From positions 12,873,634-12,937,633 of the forward strand of contig OZ038435.1 of assembly GCA_964036275.1 (NCBI GenBank): DNA of 64,000 nt. The letters run 5' to 3'. Origin of the DNA: Litoditis marina. Taxonomy: Eukaryota; Nematoda; Chromadorea; Rhabditida; Rhabditidae. Below are positions 26,253 to 38,338 of the stretch, piece by piece (the stretch's first letter is position 1; each line of letters begins with the position of its first letter). The position numbers and the translations under genes are program-made. The notes under the pieces are model-generated. The model was not told where the DNA came from. It worked only from the letters and a program-made list of their open reading frames with translations, and did not search any database.

Positions 26253-26879
26253 GTTTGTAGTTGGATGCAGTGGACGTTAAGTGTTTTTCCAACTACGCTG
26301 CAAAGGTAGATCAAACCACATCGCAGATATAGTTCGTTTCACCAATCGATGACTTTCTACAGTAATCTTTCGAACACTCAAGGGTATTTATCTAACCAAT
26401 AAACATAAATTTAGATTCACTGTTTTGTATGCTTGTAGTAACCAATATGGAAAGCGAAATCACGAAGTTCTTAAACTATTCTCAATACTTGAAAGATATG
26501 AAAAATTCTCTTAAAAGTTTTATAATCTTACTGTAGACGGCTACTGTTGCGTGAAACGGACTATATAGTCCTTCTCAAATGAAGGAGAGAATGGAAAGCT
26601 AGTTTAGGTACCCCGGGGTACCTAAACATAACGTTGCGCGCCCCAAAACAGACTAAAACATGTAAACCGTATGCAAATTATGTTTGTTAGTTTGAGTAAA
26701 CAAAAGTATATATCAGTTTCCCTCAAATAGCTCTTTCATATAAACTTTCCCTTCTGTCCCCCTTTAAAGGTGTTTGTGTTTCCTATAGAAGTTTGTCTGT
26801 GTTTATAGTTTGAACCTATTGATCAGTCGTCTTTGCCAAATTGCGCTGCTCAGGTAGATCAAACTACAAGGCAGATATA
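26253..26879. repeat. Two related stem-loop repeats
   Basis: Copies at 26253-26320 and 26801-26879 each run from TTTGTAGTT or TTATAGTTTG to GGTAGATCAAACYACA and are followed by GCAGATATAGTTC, so the similarity extends past the stem. Confidence 0.6.
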
Positions 26880-27130
26880 GTTCTTCCTTCAGGTGCTTCT
26901 TTCAGCTTCGTGATTCTGTTGTACTTGCACACCTCTTTTTTGGTTGTCGCCGCATACCCTAATTAGAATGAATGAGCTGTATCGCTTTAATCTGCAAGAC
27001 TTATAAACAGAAAGCTACAAAAAGCAGCTGCGATTCGAACATTATCTATGGCTTTATCCAGAAAAGCAAAGATTTACATTAAGTAAACTTCTATGTAATT
27101 TTACATCGTGAGAAAGTGGACACTATAATA

Positions 27131-27320
27131 GGTGCCAAATTTGTAGACGTTGGTTCACCACCGGAATCGAACCTGCGAGCAAAAGATTGGTAACTACAAG
27201 CTAACCACTACGCTACGAGAGCTCATAAGTGCCAAGCATTCGAATCAAATACATGTGTCCGTACACAGCGAAAAATAAGATATACAGTACCCTCCGGCCA
27301 TTCCGTTGGCGACGACTATA
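27131..27320 (-). repeat. tRNA-like dispersed repeat, copy 3
   Basis: Minus strand carries the same 5' unique part and GCAGGTTCGATTCC B-box. The A-box has decayed to TAGCGTAGTGGTTAGC. Confidence 0.7.
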
Positions 27321-27654
27321 TCTCTCTGAACAGAAAGAGACGTGAACGAAAAGGGGAAAAATGCATTTCACCGTACTATTTCAACATTTAATTTGTTTTA
27401 GACGTCGTGGATTTTGGTTTATTTATGCACATTATTTTTTGTAGAACAATTTCATTTTCGTGGTTTTTCTTCAAATTTAATGATTGTTCTAAAGCGCAAC
27501 TCTAAAAAAACAATAAAAAGATCTCAGCTCTTACTTGATTGTTGTGAAAAACATTGTGCCGAAGTGACTAACTTACTGAAGGGTTGTTTAGATCGAACTA
27601 GGAGAAAAGTATTAAAATGTGTAGTTCTCCTATATTTGTATGGTTATAACGAGA

Positions 27655-27780
27655 GACAGATAGAGAAAAGAGAGAGGGGGAGAGAAAAAGGGAGAGAGAA
27701 GGAAGAGAGAGAGGAAGTGGAAGAGAGAGGAAGAACAAGAGAGAGAGAGAGAGAAAGAGGAAGAGAGAGAGAGAAATACA
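27655..27780. repeat. GA microsatellite
   Basis: GAGAGA/GGAAGAG tract that produces the Glu/Arg-rich open frame here. Confidence 0.9.
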
Positions 27781-28159
27781 CAAGAAACGTAGAATACATG
27801 AAAAATAGACAACGCGAAACGAGGAGAGCAGAGAAGACGAGAGAAATGACAAATTGCAGCTGATTTGCAGGGAAACGGTTGTTCTTTCCTTCTTTTCCTT
27901 TCACGCATGTTGCCACAATCAATCTCAGCTGATATCCGTTGTTTTTAATTGCTCTCACCGCCTCTCGTCCTCTTCAAGCAGCACACTCTCTCGCCTTCCG
28001 TCCGGCAGCCACTTTTTCAGAGCTCTAGCCGTCTGGCGCCCTCTCTCATTACCACACTCTCTCGCCGGCAAAAGAAGACGTGTGAAGGGAGAACGGGCAT
28101 GTTGCGGAGAAATGTATCTAGTCACACTAGAAAGAATACCGAGTTAAGTAAAAGGGGAC

Positions 28160-28245
28160 GGGGGGGGGAGGAGTGGAGAGAGTGACAGAGAAAGAGAGAA
28201 AGACAAAGAGAGAGAGAGAGTGAGAGAGAGAGAGAGAGAGTGATA
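28160..28245. repeat. GA microsatellite with adjoining G run
   Basis: GAGAGA after a run of G near 28160. Confidence 0.85.
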
Positions 28246-28280
28246 GCAGGTGATAATACTGTTTATAGGGTAACCATTCC

Positions 28281-28330
28281 TTAGTTGTAGTCTGATCAGA
28301 ATGAACATCAGGAGAGATCAAAGTACAAAC
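28281..28330. repeat. Short stem-loop repeat
   Basis: TTGTAGTCTGATC and GATCAAAGTACAA inverted about 24 bases apart. Confidence 0.45.
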
Positions 28331-29199
28331 ACAGCACACTATTTGAACAGGATTCCGTGGGTGTGAAAGTGTGAGATATCCTGTGAAACTAACTGTGAAG
28401 CGTAGACGAACCGATACATATTCAAATGTCGGTTGTTCGATGTTTGGAATTTGAGTACAGATCTACAGGTCAGTGGTCCCCCCCCCCCCTAGTTTTCTCC
28501 GGTTAAGTTCACTGATGGTGATATCACTGCATCTTAGAACTGGAAATCTTATTAGAAACGCCGTAAAGATCATATGGGGCGAAACTACCGTAGCATATCA
28601 CGCCACTTAGCAATGATGATCGATTATCGTTCGCCGGCTTCGTTACACAGCAAAATTACGGATATACAGTAACCCATTAAATCAAAATGTTCTAGTGTGA
28701 TTAGCACCGATATATCATTAATAGCTTTTTGTCGTATGTGATCTAATTTATGAGCTTCCAAGCGCATGGTTTGAAATATCAAGGTAAGTTTGAAACCTTG
28801 TCTCATGTTTTTTTCCTTTTTAGGATTAGCAGAAACTTGCTCAACATTTTACGCAGAAACTGAGGGTACACGAGATAGTGTGGGCAAGCAAGAGACGCAG
28901 GATGAGATCTGAGTGCGGGATGTCCATGAATACGGCCTCTAATGAAAAGTTGAAATTATGGTTTCCGTCTTATAACTGCCGTATGGTAACACTCGTACTT
29001 GAGGCGTATTGTATTTGTTCATCGTTCAGAAGTATTACCACGGGATTCGGATCTCAATCAAGTTCAAAGCTCACAGTCCAGCTATCTCGAAAGTTTAGTT
29101 TTTCCTCAATTGAAAAAATTACATTTTCAAATGGTGGAACAACATAATTAAATAGAAAACTTTATACTATGCCGGAAGTGTTTGCTGTGGCAACCAGAA

Positions 29200-29385
29200 T
29201 AAGTCATTCAAAATTAAAAGTCATTAACGTAAAAGTCATTTGAAAGTGAAAGTCATTAAATACAGAAACAGTTAAGAAACAGAAATGAAGTTTTCGAAAT
29301 ATATGTTTTTTTCAAACCCTGACTAAAAGTGAATTAATGACTTTTACTTTAATGACTTTTTATTTTAAATGACTTTTTCCTGATA
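29200..29385. repeat. Inverted repeat of AAAAGTCATT motifs
   Basis: The left half carries AAAGTCATT three to four times and the right half AATGACTTTT three times, giving a loose hairpin of about 185 bp. Probably a decayed MITE. Confidence 0.55.
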
Positions 29386-29569
29386 CCGTTTGCTGTTGAT
29401 ATGCACAAGGCCCAATAGAACACCCACAAGGAAGCTCAAGGTTGGTCTCTGATTGATCGATGTCGAAAAAACGCAATTGTTGTTTCAAATTAATTTCGTT
29501 TTTCCAAGGTTAAATTGACACCGTTTAAAATTCATTCCGTTCCATCTACCATGTGCTACTAGTCTTCTA

Positions 29570-29995
29570 CTTTGTTCAAGAGCTAACTACAAAGTACAAA
29601 CATCAAAGTTTATCACAACCATAACATAAGTCAATTTCAATGCATTTCGCTCCGTCTAATTTCTGTCAGTTTACTGGTTCTCTACTGCAATGAAGGCTAA
29701 CTACGAAGTACAAAGATCAATTTCTATATCTCAGCAAGTAGCGCTGTCTAGAGCGCTTACAACAAAGTGCAACGATCAATCTCCATCTCAACAATACCAC
29801 AACATAATTTGAAATCCATTTTGTTACGTCTATGTGTTTTCTAGAGCGCCGACTACAAAGAAAAACGATCAATATTCATCTCAGAAGTGCTGTCCAGAGA
29901 GCAGACTACAAAGTACAAAGATCAAAGTTCATTCATTTCCTGTGTAAAACGAAACAATTTCGAATGCATTTCGTTCCGTCTACGTGCTGTCAGTT
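29570..29995. repeat. Degenerate tandem repeat with CTACAAAGTACAAAGATCAA
   Basis: The motif GACTACAAAGTACAAAGATC followed by CATTTCGTTCCGTCTA-like sequence recurs about four to five times at roughly 70-130 base spacing. Confidence 0.55.
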
Positions 29996-30199
29996 TTACT
30001 GGTTTTGCAGCTGTCGACGATTTATTCTGCTGTGTTTTTTGGCGGTGCTGGGTGTTCATTGGCAACACTGGCAAGGCCGAACGGCGGCAATAAATTGGGA
30101 GGGTAAAAAGAGAGGGGAACAGAGAAAAAGAGGGCTCATTTGGGAGAGAAAGAGAGGGTAAACGATACGCGGGACCGACATTGCGAAGAGGGGGGGTGA

Positions 30200-30226
30200 G
30201 AGAGAAAGAGAGAGGAAGGAAGAGAG

Positions 30227-30286
<60 letters not shown>

Positions 30287-30297
30287 GGGAGAGAGGG

Positions 30298-30325
<28 letters not shown>
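30200..30325. repeat. GA microsatellite
   Basis: Two GAGAGA blocks separated by GGAAGGGAGAGAGG. Confidence 0.95.
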
Positions 30326-30328
<3 letters not shown>

Positions 30329-30681
30329 TTTGCGTCGGTAAATTTTGTATCATTTTTTGCTTCAGGCATTGTAAAATAAAGGTGCTCAGTAAGTATTTGT
30401 AGCTCTATAGACTCTACACGCTGACAACACGTGTTTGCCTTGGAGATGTTTGCACGCTCAACTTTTCACGCACATAAAAACTTTTTTCGTTTTTGTAACT
30501 TTTCGTGTCACTACAGTAATCATATCTTTGTCAGTTATGCCAACGTTTTTCTAAGTACGATTTGTAGCTCTAGAGTCTCGTTGACAACACGCGTGTTTAA
30601 GAACACGCGTGTACACGCGTGGTCCACACGTGTGCACGCTCGTTACGCGAATAATCAGCTCAAGCACACCGTGATGCTTCT

Positions 30682-30879
30682 GAATCACGAGTGGGTGACG
30701 ATCGAGCTTAAACACATTGAGCGGATATCTTCCATCAGAAACTGTGTGAACTGTTTTTCTTCTAACTCCAACAGGCATATAAACTGCCCATTGTGAAACT
30801 TTGAACTGTCTGTTGATGTTTCAGAGTTATAGGTTGTAGCTCAATGCGTTTGAGCTTAGTCGTCACCCACTCGAATCAC
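30682..30879. mobile_element. MITE, family D copy 2 with target duplication
   Basis: The element 30689-30872 begins GAGTGGGTGACGA and ends CGTCACCCACTC. Flanks are GAATCAC on both sides (30682-30688 and 30873-30879). Confidence 0.75.
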
Positions 30880-31404
30880 TACAGTAATCATATTGTTGTC
30901 AGTTATGCCAACGTCTTGTTGCAATACGTCAAAACGTATCTAAAATGTATTCTGAGCTGGACGGATCAAAAAACATTGTCAGCTGCTACCTCTAGGCTTT
31001 GAGTCATGATGATTAGTGGAAATAGGGAAACATCTTTGATTGAGGAGAAGTCATATTTGAGTTTTTATTAGATTTCAAAAACGTTCATGTCCATCATGTG
31101 AAATGTCTCAGACAGAATTAAACCTATGAAACATTACGGAAAACTTGAATAGTGCTTCTATATTTCACAGGGCTTTACCGGTTTCTCAAAAATTCTGTTT
31201 TTGGGTCTTCGGAACAGTGCATAACACTGAAAGCACTAGTCACTGTGAGATATTAGCTGAGACGTGAGAATAATCGGGTCGATCTAGATAGAATAGCGAA
31301 CGAGCGTTTTACTATACTAGAGTAAAATTGAATAGTCACGTATAGTTAGCATTCTAATGAGGAATCGTGCACTTTCTCACTGCACGTTTCTGAATTCTGC
31401 TGTG

Positions 31405-31528
31405 TTAAAGAAGGGCGATTATGTGGATCAATCCCGTGTCAACGGTCCTTTAAACTGCGACTGAAAAATGTATTGCAGTTTAAAGGACTGAAGCGTTGCG
31501 ATTGGACCACATAATCGTCCTACTTTAA
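31405..31528. mobile_element. MITE, family C copy 2, TTAA-flanked
   Basis: TTAAAGAAGGGCGATTATG at the left and CATAATCGTCCTACTTTAA at the right, around two inverted CCTTTAAACTGC motifs. Confidence 0.8.
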
Positions 31529-32134
31529 CAGTATACAGCAAAATGCACCCGAAAAACACTACACCTACTATTCTATTCCACATGAGGTGGGCGATATTGG
31601 CGACATTATTCAACAGTTTTCATGAGATAAAATTGACTCACCACTCATCTCTCGAATACAGTTCTCGATTCGACTCCAATTAGTCAGTTGTAAATGAGGA
31701 ATAGTCGCATTCGACTTATAAACTATCTGTGTTACTCTGCCACATCTGCTTCAATTGCACAAAGAAAAGGCGAGAGACGACGAGATGCTATCGAAAAGCA
31801 GCGAAAAAGAGGTGGGGAGGGCTGGGGGAATAAAATGGTGGCATATAACTATAAAACTTATGAAATAACTGTCTCGTGCGGTGTTCGAACCAGGGACCAA
31901 AAATGTGGCATAAATCTAAGGTGACCACTACACGTTGAGAGAAACTATGAGAAAAAGTGACATAGAAACTACAAAAGAGGCAGGATTCAAACGGGATATC
32001 AAAGGTTTAGTGAAACAAGATAAGTTCGATGGGTTGCCAAGTATATAAAATAGTCGCCTAATGCGGGGTTCGAATCAGCGAGAAAAAGTTTAGTAGGAGC
32101 CGCGGGTGACCACTGCACTAACCAAGTACTCATC

Positions 32135-32313
32135 TATAGTCGTGGCCAACGGAAAGGCGCGAGGGTACTGTATATCTCATATTCCGCTATGTCTCCAAGT
32201 CCAGATCTTAGCGATTACGTGCTATGATAGCGCAGTGGTTAGCGCCCTGCTACGAAACTTTTGCTCGCAGGTTCGATTCCTGCGAGAGACATAAATTTAT
32301 GAATTTGGCACCT
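32135..32313 (+). repeat. tRNA-like dispersed repeat, copy 4 (intact A and B boxes)
   Basis: TAGCGCAGTGG at 32228-32238 and GGTTCGATTCC at 32270-32280 match Pol III A and B boxes, and the T-arm stem CTCGCAG/CTGCGAG is perfect. The tRNA-like part sits at the 3' end of the unit, after a 5' part without obvious tRNA origin. Confidence 0.75.
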
Positions 32314-33194
32314 ACTACTCTGTTTCTGAATACTACTATCGAAAACAGTATAGTCGATGTGATCATTATTTGATGAGGAGTACCGTATTCAACTATTGCC
32401 GAGAAGTTATACAAAACGTACTTGTAAAAACACACTGTTCTCAACAATGTAATGTTTTCAAACGTTCTATATTCTTATTAATGTAATGTTCTTAATGATG
32501 TAATAATAATGTTAACTCACGTTGTTCACTAAAGTGTGTTCGCGGGTAGTTGTACTGAAAAACAGGGACATGGAATACCAGTCAGACAGACCGCCGGGGA
32601 GGGGGCGGGGCTACCGTAATCGGGTCCGGGTGGGAATTGGCGGGGGGCAAAGGTCATAGTTCATTCGTTAGAAAAAAGGTTGAGAGGCCATTCTGATTCG
32701 GAAGTGGGTTTCACATGCTGAATGCTTACAGTATAAAGTATGAGCCTTCACTCAATAGAAGTTTGATCATCAGATGAAAAGTTCAAAGAAAGGGTCTTAG
32801 GTCTAAAGTCTGCTTCGAACGCAGTTAGACATAGAAAGCATGAGAAGCGAACGCTCACTCGCTTTTCAGAGATGAGAAGGTTCGTTTCAGTTTTCAAAGT
32901 TACCAAATATAAAGATAGAACACATCGTGTGAAGAATGTGAAAAAAATGAAGCCCACAGAAAAAAGTGATGGTTACGGTGCTTTCGCTGGCGACGACAAA
33001 GTTTTTGTATTTGCTCAAAGTGGTTGAGAACAACTTAATACGAATTATAGTTTGCTCTGTGTACGCTGCACATTACGACTGAGAAACGAAGAGAACAAAA
33101 TACAACCAGATCAACGATTTTTTTAATACGCGTACAGTAGCAAAGAGAAGCACGGTGCACAGCTGTCTATACTATAGTTGGTGACCAAATCTTT

Positions 33195-33457
33195 TTTGTA
33201 GTTTGATCTCGATTAGGGTTGTTAAAAAATAAACTCGAACTCGAAAAACTCGAAATAAACTCGAAATTTCGAGTTTCGAGTTCCACTCGAAACTCGAAAA
33301 ACTCGAAATTTCGCAAACTCGAAAAACTCGAAACTCGAAAAACTTGAAATATCGGAAACTCGAAAAACTCGAAATTTTCAACTCGATTGACAACCCTAAT
33401 CTCGATATAAACCACAGTTTACGAATTTCAACCAAAGACCAGAGATCAAACTACAAA
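33195..33457. repeat. Stem-loop repeat interrupted by a hAT-type insertion
   Basis: TTTGTAGTTTGATCT at the left and AGATCAAACTACAAA at the right form the usual inverted pair. Removing the inserted element at 33214-33398 and one target copy leaves about 70 bases, the normal size of this family. Confidence 0.65.
33206..33406. mobile_element. hAT-type MITE filled with CTCGAAA repeats
   Basis: The element 33214-33398 starts TAGGGTTGT and ends ACAACCCTA, typical of hAT termini, and is flanked by ATCTCGAT at both ends (33206-33213 and 33399-33406). Its interior is almost only ACTCGAAAAACTCGAAAT on one side and the inverse on the other. Confidence 0.85.
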
Positions 33458-33714
33458 TACATCACCAATGTTTTTTTATACGTATACAGTAAGAAATAGA
33501 CGCCGGGTAGACAGTTCTCTATAGCGAGTGATCAACTATTCAATATACTTTGATCTCGGCATAGGAATCAGACTACAAACCCAGCGAACCAACGTTTTTG
33601 ATAGGTATACAGTAGGGTTGCGAGGCAGGGTAGACAGCTTTCTCTCTACCAGCCATTTGGCAGAGCACTTTCCCATCAACAGGTCCAACTGTCTGCTGTC
33701 TCATTGACCTGCAT

Positions 33715-33715
<1 letters not shown>

Positions 33716-33777
<62 letters not shown>

Positions 33778-33778
33778 T
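33716..33778. repeat. CT microsatellite
   Basis: Nearly pure CT run. Confidence 0.95.
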
Positions 33779-33989
33779 GTAGTCTAATCGCAGAAAGTTG
33801 GCGCAATTGCTTCTGAGCAAACCTATACAGTAGGGTAGCGAAGCCGTGTAGAGACAGCTTTCTCTACCAGTTCTTTCGCCTCTTTTGCCCCATCTTGCTC
33901 GTAAATCAACGTCGTTAACTAAACGGCTGGGCCTTTACGATGTTGCGATTTCAGAAAGTGCACCTGAAAAAGTGGAATGGTGGCGATAG

Positions 33990-34155
33990 AGAGAGTGAAG
34001 GAGAGAGAAAGAGAGAAAGAGAGAGAGGGAGGAAGAGAGAATGGTGAGAGGGGAGAGAGGGAGGGAGAGAGGAGGGGGAGAAGGAAGGAGGGAAAGAGCG
34101 GGTTGAAGAGAGGGGCGATAGCAAAGGGAAAGAAGGTGAGAAAGAAGGCGAATAC

Positions 34156-34238
<83 letters not shown>
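33990..34238. repeat. GA microsatellite
   Basis: Interrupted GA followed by a pure GAGAGA run at about 34157-34236. Confidence 0.95.
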
Positions 34239-34239
<1 letters not shown>

Positions 34240-35039
34240 AAGAAAGAGAATAAGAGATAGGAGGGGGGGATTAAACAAAGAAGAGAAGTAAGAAATACTA
34301 CTTGAAATGTTCAAGATAATGAAGAAGTTACGGTAATCCAAACTTCAGTCGCAAGGCGTCGCGTCGCGCAGTGAACTCCATCGCGACGCGACAAAACCTG
34401 CCGCGACGCGACGTAAAAAAGACGGTGTGCGGTCCTCCGAAATGGCAGGTATCAATCGCGTCCGCCACACGAATCGCAACATTCGTTGGAGGGCGGCTGT
34501 AATGGTCAGACGGTTGCGAGAGAGCATGCGAATCGAGGAGACGCGGAGAAAACCATTTGGATTGAAAAAAGTGCACTGCGAAGAGAGACAAGGGGGGAAC
34601 GGAATAGTTAATATATTGATCGAGGGGGGGGGGGATAAATATTTATGACAATGTAGATAAGGTAATTTTATTATGTAAAAATGAGCTTCTTGTTTTTATT
34701 AGGAATTGACCATTTGTTTGAATGTTGAAATGGACAGATCTGATCTACCGGTTTTTAGTTGAACTGTAGCTCAAAAACGGACCAATTCTCCATAACCAAA
34801 AATTCAGCGAGATCCAAACACAGCAGAAAAATGGCGTTGTTTTCGTTCTTTCGATGAGTTTGTGTGAACAAGAAAAGGCAGGAAATCAAGAGCGCTTGCT
34901 TGGGGAGTATAATAGACGAAAATTATTGTGAAACGTACTTCGGAGTTTCAACTGCTGTTCCGACTGTTATTGTTATTTTAAAGTGTGAATACGGAATCTA
35001 ATAACAGAAAAGAAGCAGGAGAGAAAAGAAGATGGGAAG

Positions 35040-35115
35040 AGAAAGAGAGACTAAGAGAGAGAGAGAGAGAGAGAGAAAGAGAAAGAGAGAAGAGAGAAAG
35101 AGAGAGGGAGGGAGG
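35040..35115. repeat. GA microsatellite
   Basis: GAGAGA with AAAGAG interruptions. Confidence 0.9.
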
Positions 35116-35279
35116 TAAATAAGTCTCTGCCAGTCTGTCGTGCATCGTAATTCGCAGCCGTCTCCTGCCCCCAACCCGTTTCCTTAATGAGGTGTAGGTT
35201 GTATATCAAAGAGAACATTAATCACGTAACCGTCCGACAAAAGGCCGAAAAGACATAAATTCACACTAAACGGCGCCCC

Positions 35280-35835
35280 CTTGGCGCCCCGAATGTTGCC
35301 AGATGCAACGGGGGAACGGACTGTTCTTAGATAGAAATAAGGGGCCCTGGCGCCAATTAGCGCCAATTGGCGCCAACGTAGAAGTTACAAACGAAAGGAG
35401 ATATAGAGATAGAGAACACCTTCTTGGCGCCCCGAATGTTGCCAGATGCAAGGGGGGAACGGACTGTTCTTAGATAGAACTAAGGGGCCCTGGCGCCAAT
35501 TAGCGCCAATTGGCGCCAACGTAGAAGGATATAGAGATAGAGAACACCTCCTTGGCGCCCCGAACGTTGCCAGTTGCAAGGGGGGAACGGACTGTTTTTA
35601 AAATGAGGGGTGTTCCTGGCGCTAATTGGCGCCAAATGGCGCCAATCTGCAAGAATATTCGCCATGGGAAGGACGGTTTTTGTATGAAACCGAATGTTGC
35701 TTGCGCCAATAGGCGCTAGGGGTATTCCTGGCGTTAGTTGGCGCCAAGTGGCGCCAACTCGAAGGGGGGGGGGGGGGGGGGGGGAGGGGTATTCCTGGCG
35801 CCAATTGGCACCAGTTCAGGAAAACGGGCACACGT
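35280..35835. repeat. GGCGCC-rich tandem repeat with poly-G
   Basis: Units beginning TTGGCGCCCCGAA, continuing GGAACGGACTGTT and ending in GGCGCCAATTGGCGCCAA recur near 35281, 35425 and 35551, with two shorter decayed units to 35835. A G run of about 21 lies at 35764-35784. Each unit ends in stacked GGCGCC palindromes. Confidence 0.8.
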
Positions 35836-36247
35836 ATCTTACCATATTTAAAGAGGTAAAGGACTGTTTTTAGATACAGTATTCTACCGTGTCCTTCGCT
35901 CTCTTCCTCTTTTTATCTCATTTGCTCTCTCTACACTTCTCTCTCCTTATTCTGTTTTCTCTATCTCTTCTCTCTCTTTGTTTTTCTGTCTTTCTTTCTA
36001 TTTTTCTCCCCCTTCTCTCTCTAACCCCATCACAATCTCTCTTTCCCCTTCCACCCTCTCTCTCCCACCCCATCCATCCAATCTCTCCCTTTCTATTACC
36101 CTTTTTTCATCTGCCTTTGCCTCTCCTTACGCCGAAATAGTCCATAAAAGACGGCAGTCGGCCACTAAATGCAACGCCGTTCCGCTTTTTCAAATCAGAC
36201 AAAAAACATGGTACAGTATCGATTAGCGCCAATGACCAAGGATAGTA

Positions 36248-36317
36248 TAGAGGGTTTTTTAACGCGCCTTGTTCTTACACAGCAGAATAAGAACAAGGCG
36301 CGTTAAAAAACCCTCTA
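36248..36317. repeat. Perfect 30-bp inverted repeat with 10-base loop
   Basis: Arms 36248-36277 and 36288-36317 are exact inverse copies (starting TAGAGGGTTTTTTAACGCGC) around the loop CACAGCAGAA. Confidence 0.95.
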
Positions 36318-38097
36318 TTTTCATGAAAAGGTTATGATCACTTCATTTATGCATCAATGTTGTAGCATTGCAATCAATAGAATCTCACGAGAAGTTGGTG
36401 CGTTTGAACCCAGGGCGGTGTACTTCATATAGTTTCTCTACCGAGCCCTCCCCACCTCTTTTTCGCTGTTGAACGTATTCTTTTGTAACGGCCAGCTGGA
36501 TAAAGTAAGAAATGTCTATGAGCGATTCATATGTAATAGAGTATAATGGCGGGAATATCCTCTCGAAATAGCCTGCTGGGTGAAATCGAAATATATGAAA
36601 CATGAAAAGATTGAAAAGGGATGGTTGGTTTGGTATTTTCACGTTTCACCTGATTCCCGTATAGTTTTGTATAATTCTCTCTCTAATTCGAACCTGCGGG
36701 CGGGAACTTTCTCTCGAAATAGCCAGCTGGGTGCCATGAATAGATTCCAGCCGGTATACCGTACCACTCATTCACTGCAAACACGTGTTTCGCTGAGAAA
36801 ACGCAACTCTTTTGAAAATGTCGCGAATAGGGCTAGTCTGGTGGTAATGGAAGTGACAATAACAACCTCGAATTCCATCCAATCCCCTGGAATAAGTTCC
36901 ACAAGATATTTAGTAGCGTGTGCGTAAGATTGAGTTTTGTTTGTTTGACAGCATTTTTAATTAGAAATAAGAAACAAGTTGATGAAACTACAGTCAATGG
37001 ATCAGCATCTAGCCTGTTTGGTTCAAAGGTTCCTCCACTTTGTTTCTGTTTCAGCAGAAAAACGTGGTTAGATACGTGTGACTGACGAATAGATAGCTTC
37101 ACTGACCGCAACAGCGAACGAAAAGCTGGTCGTCTTAAGTTTTGAATAGCAATCCGATTTTTATTCCGGTATTCGACGAGATGGAATTGCCGAAAAAAGT
37201 TTTTGTGTTGTTTTGAGAAGCATGAGCCGCAGTATTCTCATCTTTATCATTTAAAATTTCTCCCATATTACTATTCCTTCCATTTCAAAACTTCCTTCAG
37301 CCCGTGTAGAATTCATAACATTATTTATTCTCGGTCCTTTTAGCCACATTTGGACTCAATTTAGCGCGAACGCCGTCTAATAGCATAGGATAATGTGACA
37401 TTGTTCTATGGGAGAATAATTAACAGCCGACACAGCCAAACCGACAATTACCGTAATCGAGAGGAGTTGGATGAATACGGACAGGTGCTAGGGGAAAGAC
37501 GGGTGGCATCACGTAGAGTGGAAAGAGTTTTGGGGGAATATTGTGCGATTTGGTAAGGGTTTTCGGACGAATTTTTGTCAGAAGTTTAGTTTTCCGGAGT
37601 TATTTTCAATAAAAAGAGAAAAGTTGAAAGAGAATAGTTACATAGTACAGCAAATGATGTTTTTGTATTGAAAGATCCGATTCCACAAGTGAAAACGGGA
37701 CACATGCTAGGGGAGAGACGGGTGTCAACACCATGGAATGGAAAGAGTTTTGGGGGAAAGTTACGTTTTGTAGAGGGAGAAATGTCTCTATTAGCTGTAA
37801 TCTTATTTCTCTTAGAATATTCAAATTTCAAGCTTAACCATGTTTGCAGTTCAGTTGAGCGAATATTGTTTCCATCATATGAAAGGATCCTAGTTGGAAA
37901 CTGTAGATGTGAATTTTGGAGATTGAAGTTCATATTTCATTGAAAATTTTCAATAGTTATCTGGAACTCAGGCTTTTCTCGGAAAGGGTTTTTGAGAGAT
38001 AAGTATAAAAAAGAAAGTTGTTGTGGAAACTGAACCAGAAACTATGTGCGCGAGACAGTCGGGATCTCAGGGTTGTAACGCGAATTAGCATAACAAG

Positions 38098-38338
38098 AGG
38101 GGGGTAGGCCAATTCCACAAGGAACCCGGTATTTCGTTAACCCTATCAGGTAACCTTAACCGGGTTACCGGGTTAACCCTTTTGTTAACCCCTTTGTAAC
38201 CCTCTTTTACAATGTGTTTTGGGGGAAATTTAGGGTTAACAAGTGGTTAACAAAAGGGTTAACCAAGTAACCCGGTTAATGGTTAGCTGCTGGGGTTAAC
38301 GAAACACCGGGTTAAATAAAGAATTCGCCAGGGGGGTA
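38098..38338. mobile_element. MITE, family B copy 3, exact 9-bp target duplication
   Basis: The element 38107-38329 starts GGCCAATTCC and ends GAATTCGCC, with inverted GGGTTAAC/GTTAACCC motifs inside. AGGGGGGTA flanks it on both sides. Confidence 0.85.

Noticed and set aside
27414..27863. Glu/Arg-rich 149-residue open frame
   Set aside because: The charged part is a GA tract and the rest has no family resemblance or splice support.
28878..29147. 89-residue plus-strand open frame as a gene
   Set aside because: No motif, no splice partner and no neighbouring signals.
31860..32125. Further tRNA-like fragments (GGTTCGAACACC type on the minus strand)
   Set aside because: Only B-box-like pieces with no complete cloverleaf; too degraded to list as features.
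35184..35831. Repeated open frames of the GAKEVFSIS type
   Set aside because: They are shadows of the GGCGCC tandem repeat in several frames.
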